The notes below the pieces were generated by a model. That model worked only from the letters and a program-made list of their open reading frames with translations, searched no databases and was not told where the DNA came from. 64,000 nucleotides of DNA from Chromera velia (lineage: Eukaryota; Sar; Chromeraceae): the NCBI GenBank assembly GCA_018398765.1, contig JAHBMJ010002738.1, positions 566 to 64,565 of the forward strand, in the 5' to 3' direction. A program made the translations under genes and the position numbers. Shown here one piece after another: positions 60,325-64,000 of this stretch. How positions within the stretch are numbered: the stretch's first letter is position 1; each line of letters starts with the position of its first letter.

Positions 60325-63300
60325 CTACCCCCTCCTCCACACTGCCCAGTGATGCCCACACGCAGCGACACTCCAGCCACCCCCGCCAGGTGCCCAATCG
60401 TCGCTGCCGATTTTCACTGCAAGGTCACCCCCCCCCCTCTGGCAGTTCTGGTGACGAGAGGAGACGAACGCAGCGTAGAGCCCCAGCCTGGCGACGTCAA
60501 CGAAGACGCCGCTCTGCGCGTGGATGCCCAAAGAGGTTCTCAGACGGATGAGGCTGAGGATTTTCTCGGAGGCCTCACGCCCCCTGTCAAAAAGATCAGG
60601 CCAGAAGACACAAGGGGTCCCGGGGTGTGTCAGGATATACGCGTATCCTCGCAGGACCTGCAAATGATATCAATAGATGACAAAGAAAAAGAAAGAGGGA
60701 TCAATCGTTGACTGAACAAAACCTCCTGAAGGAATCTCTTTTGTCGTCTCATTCTTCATTCCCGCCCCCCCGCCGACAAACCCTTCCGTGTCTGCTCATT
60801 CTGCCCAGGGAAGAGAATGAAGACAAACATTGACACCCTGGCTCTCGCTCTTTTGTGGGCGGCCTTAAACGAAGTCTTCGATCCCTCTCAGCGTCACATG
60901 GGTGAGGAAGAAGGAAAGAGAGAGAGACCCCACGCAGGATAGCAGACTGACTGACAAGAGAGAGGGAAGGAAAGGAAGCACGCATGCATGCATGCATGCA
61001 GACCTACAGACAGACAGACAGACAGACTATACGTATCTTCTTCTTCTCCCTCCTTTTCTTCTTCTTGTCCCTCCTTGTCTTCAAGAACTCAACAGACAAA
61101 ACGAAAAACAGACAGACAGACAGACCTGATGCGCGTCCCCAAAAGGTCCCCCCACAATTTCAAGATGACTCGTGTCATGGTTCTCCACGAATGTCACTGC
61201 CCTCGCGGGATCATCCCCAATGATCCCTTGGGGCTTCCCGTCTGCTCTGCGGAGCCCTGCGAAGTCGTTCCTCCCAACCGCACCCTTCAGACTGTAGTAC
61301 GTCGGAAAGTCGAACACAGCCACTCGACCACGGGCGCTCCGAACATAACTGTTCAACACCTGCACCGAAACAAACCATCACATGAACACAAAGGATGGAT
61401 GGAGAAATAAAAGGAAGAGCGGCAAAAAGAGAACGCCTCCTTTCTCCATCAAGTTTCCTCGTCTCATCTGCATTCCTCTCCAGCAACCCTACTTATCTTC
61501 TTCTGCTGAAAAGTCTCTTTCCACTGTCGCGTGGTCCTTCCTCCTCCATACCGTTTGCCAGTCCTCCTCTCCCCCCAACCCCTTCTCCACCCCCTGCAAC
61601 GAAAGAATCAACATGCAAGCAAAGCACCGAACCAACTGACCTGAGGATCTCCATTCCAATTTTCGGCCACCGCAAACGGAGCCCCCACGCTCTCCACGTA
61701 CTGCGCCTGCAGCCCAGGGCAGTACCCGATCACGTAGTCTAGACGCAGCGCGGCAAAGCCGACCTCACGGGAACAGAGCCAGGAGAGCCACGAGCGGGTG
61801 TCGGCCTGAATTTGCGGATTCGAGTGGTCCAGATTCGGGGCATACCTGCGTGAATGGAGGCACTCACAGGCAGACTTGACTGTACGACTCGCGTTCCATT
61901 GAATTGCGCATGCTTCTATTCATAAATTCACGTGGTGGCGTGCCACGACGAGCCTCGCTCTTTTCCGAACTACAAGAAAAGCTGGACGCGTTGGAGTCAA
62001 ATCTGTTGCAGTCAGAACATTTACTGACTGAAAGACTGTCGTTGCGACGTTGCATTTGTTTTTGTGACAACCTCTGAGTGACTTGAAACTGTTGGGCATA
62101 AGAGGAAAGGATTCTTTTCGTTCCAGCCCCTCTTTTTCGCACTGACTCACTGACTGACTGACTGACTTGATGTTCTCAAAGTTTGAGGGCCTCCCCTCCC
62201 CCCTAACGTTGGGGTCGTTCGAACAAATCGCCCACTTGCCCCAGGAGGGCTCCTGCCTGTACACGCTCCACTCGCCCTTTTCGTCCTGTGCGTCAGCACA
62301 CCTGCACGCATATGTTCACAAGAAGGATAAGATCGTTGTCCATGTTTATGATAAGAGACATGCAGAAGCTCAGAGAGAGAACACAAGAGAGGGTGGCAGG
62401 GGAAGGGGTCTGACACGCACTTTTTTTTTTAGTTTTTCTTTCCTTCTGTGAGTGTCTTCGATCGATTCTATGCAGCTCTTCCTTCCAATTGGTCTGCCTG
62501 CCTGCCTGCCTGCTGACTCACCTACCTGTGATTGGCGACCAGGTCAAGCACAGGAGCCACTCCCTGTGTCCGTGCCTTCTTGAGAACCTTCAGTAGCTCC
62601 TCTCTGCTCCCGTAGTTGCTGTCCAAGTTATACCAACCACTCGGCAGGTATCCATGTGCATCCGCAGACTGACAGGGAGGGGGAAGCCAGAGCATCGACA
62701 CGCCTGCCTCTGTCACTGTGTCCAGATGCTGCAGCACAATAGAGTACCATGACGAGTCCCCCCCCCTCCCTCTGACGTGGCAGCTACCCCAGTGGAAGGC
62801 TTGAAGCATCACGTGGGGGCGGCCGTCTCCAAGTCTGGGCACCACTAGGGGGTTGGCTGCTGTGGTTTCGACTGCCTCGCTGGCGTCACTCTGGAGAGGA
62901 CCTCGGCAGGCCGTCAGTGTGTACCTGCATGCATGCACATAGGAAGGTCAGTACAGGCACAGAGAGAGGTGTATGTCAGGAGAGGCAACTGCATTGAGGG
63001 ACAATGAGTGCGGGGGCGGGGCGGGACTCAGACGGAGAGAGAGACATGTGAGATGCAGGAAAGGACCAAATACGAAAGCGGAGAGGGAAGGAGGGGGGCA
63101 AAGACGAAGGATAAGTAGAACGGGGGAAGGACTGCATGCAGCAATGGAAAAGAGCAAAAAGAGAGGTTCCATGTTCACCTCCCCGATTGATTCAGATGTT
63201 CACAGATTTTGTCTGTACTTCTCTCTCTCTCTCTCACACACACACACGCACCTGAAATTCTCCCCCTCGATCACCCCTGTATCTGTCCACTGCAACCGGG

Positions 63301-64000
63301 GATGCCACAGACAGGGGGCAGGAGACCCAGACCCGGCCCCCGCATCTGCACTTGCAGGCCTGCCCGTTTGAATCTCTCCGACTTCCTCATCGTCTCTGTA
63401 AATCCTGTAGCGGCTCACAGGCACCCCCCCCGTGTCCTCAGGACACTCCCACGAGATCGTCACTCGATCTGCTCTCTCCTCATCCACACGGACGAACCGG
63501 GGACGACCGGGAGGTCCCGGAGGGCCCGTTTTCACACTCACAAACGCACTCAAGGGACCCTCAACCCCCTGGGAGGTCACTGCAGTGACGGCAAAACGGA
63601 AAGTTGTGGAAGCAGTCAAACCGCTCGCCCGACCCTCACACACCCCCTCTTCCGTCTCTGTGACAGGTAACCCATCTAGATAGAGACGAAACCTAGTTTT
63701 TCTCTTCTCCCCACAAGGAGGACTCCACCTCAACCCAACGAAAGAAGGGCCTTTCTGGATCACTTCAAGATTCTCTGGAGCCAGGGGGGCAGGTTCTAAA
63801 GGTTCGAGGGTGCCGTCTCGAAGAAAAAACACCCCTGGTGTCTCGACACAATAGTTACGGTTACCTGGGGCCTTATCCCACTTCCCATTTCCATCATTCG
63901 GTACAAACTCTAGTCTCGATGCCCCTCTGACAGACAACTCCCACACCGTCCCCTCCCCCAGAAACCCAGGGAGACGCGAAGATGGCACCATGGGCACCCC
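60325..64000 (-). CDS. Alpha-amylase (GH13, plant type) with starch-binding-like and two FN3 domains, 5' end outside window
   Basis: Cleaves internal alpha-1,4 bonds of starch. Exons 64000-63252 (partial), 62924-62526, 62301-62167, 61845-61641, 61359-61126 and 60657-60325 join in phase, about 683 visible residues. From the first visible residue come a starch-binding-like segment (FVPNDGNGKWDKAPGNRNY), two fibronectin-III domains (about 65-245), then GH13. All four GH13 regions are present: DLVANHR, FAALRLD (nucleophile D463), FAVAEN (acid E488) and VENHD (D557). The plant-type C-terminal sheet closes with LAVKIGSDDWAPGG and CGHHWAVW. MLQAFHWGS and LWLPPPCQSADAHGYLPSGW match plant/algal amylases. 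Targeting cannot be judged because the N-terminus lies beyond the window; chromerids are reported to store starch in the cytosol. Donors include GTCAGT twice and GTCTGT. Confidence 0.93.
63218..63251. repeat. (GA)n/(GT)n tract at the start of amylase intron 1
   Basis: On the minus strand the intron begins GTGCGTGTGTG and continues into GAGAGA. It is a short microsatellite directly after the donor. Confidence 0.85.

Overview
The window looks like nuclear DNA of a photosynthetic alveolate, most probably a chromerid alga such as Chromera velia. A chlorophyll synthase gene starts with a signal-peptide-like stretch ending in an SAF motif, as in algae with complex red-lineage plastids. The genes are eukaryotic and split by many short introns, with Penelope-like, LINE, LTR and MITE remnants between them. 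The species is inferred, not shown.

Layout, left to right. 1-633 is an inverted copy of 1886-2518, joined through a single N (634), and it cuts off the 3' end of a SUMO-activating enzyme gene (UBA2, minus, 773-3871). 5200-6835 holds a decayed Penelope-like reverse transcriptase. 6933-8022 duplicates 8024-9110, with single Ns at both joins; both duplications look like assembly artefacts. 10311-12937 is a six-exon zinc alditol dehydrogenase. 13325-13716 is a TA-flanked MITE, 13991-17919 a broken Ty3/gypsy element (minus), and 17920-18422 a large fold-back element. 18941-26021 is a nine-exon gene (minus) encoding leucine-rich repeats, a coiled coil and long disordered tails, with a CEP78-like repeat region. 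29999-33489 is a non-autonomous LTR element, followed by LRR-like remnants. 36123-39369 is a TPR gene with a duplicated module. 40585-43521 (minus, unknown) and chlorophyll synthase (44159-48151, plus, 11 exons) are divergent and share a GC-rich spacer. 49688-52653 (minus, unknown, five exons) and a ZCCHC9-type zinc-knuckle gene (53441-55191, plus) form a second divergent pair. 55573-57252 is a truncated LINE between 155-bp direct repeats. 60325 to the window end is a plant-type alpha-amylase (minus) with an N-terminal starch-binding-like domain and two FN3 domains.

The genes do not form one pathway. They cover SUMO activation, polyol oxidation, a possible centrosomal/basal-body protein, chlorophyll synthesis, RNA binding and starch breakdown. 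Two features recur across them. Short GC-rich islands, often with TGCATGC-type words, lie upstream of start codons. Many 5' splice sites read GTC rather than GTA/GTG, often as the first unit of a short GTCN tandem repeat. Exon joins were read by eye from splice signals, phase agreement and family conservation; there is no transcript evidence.
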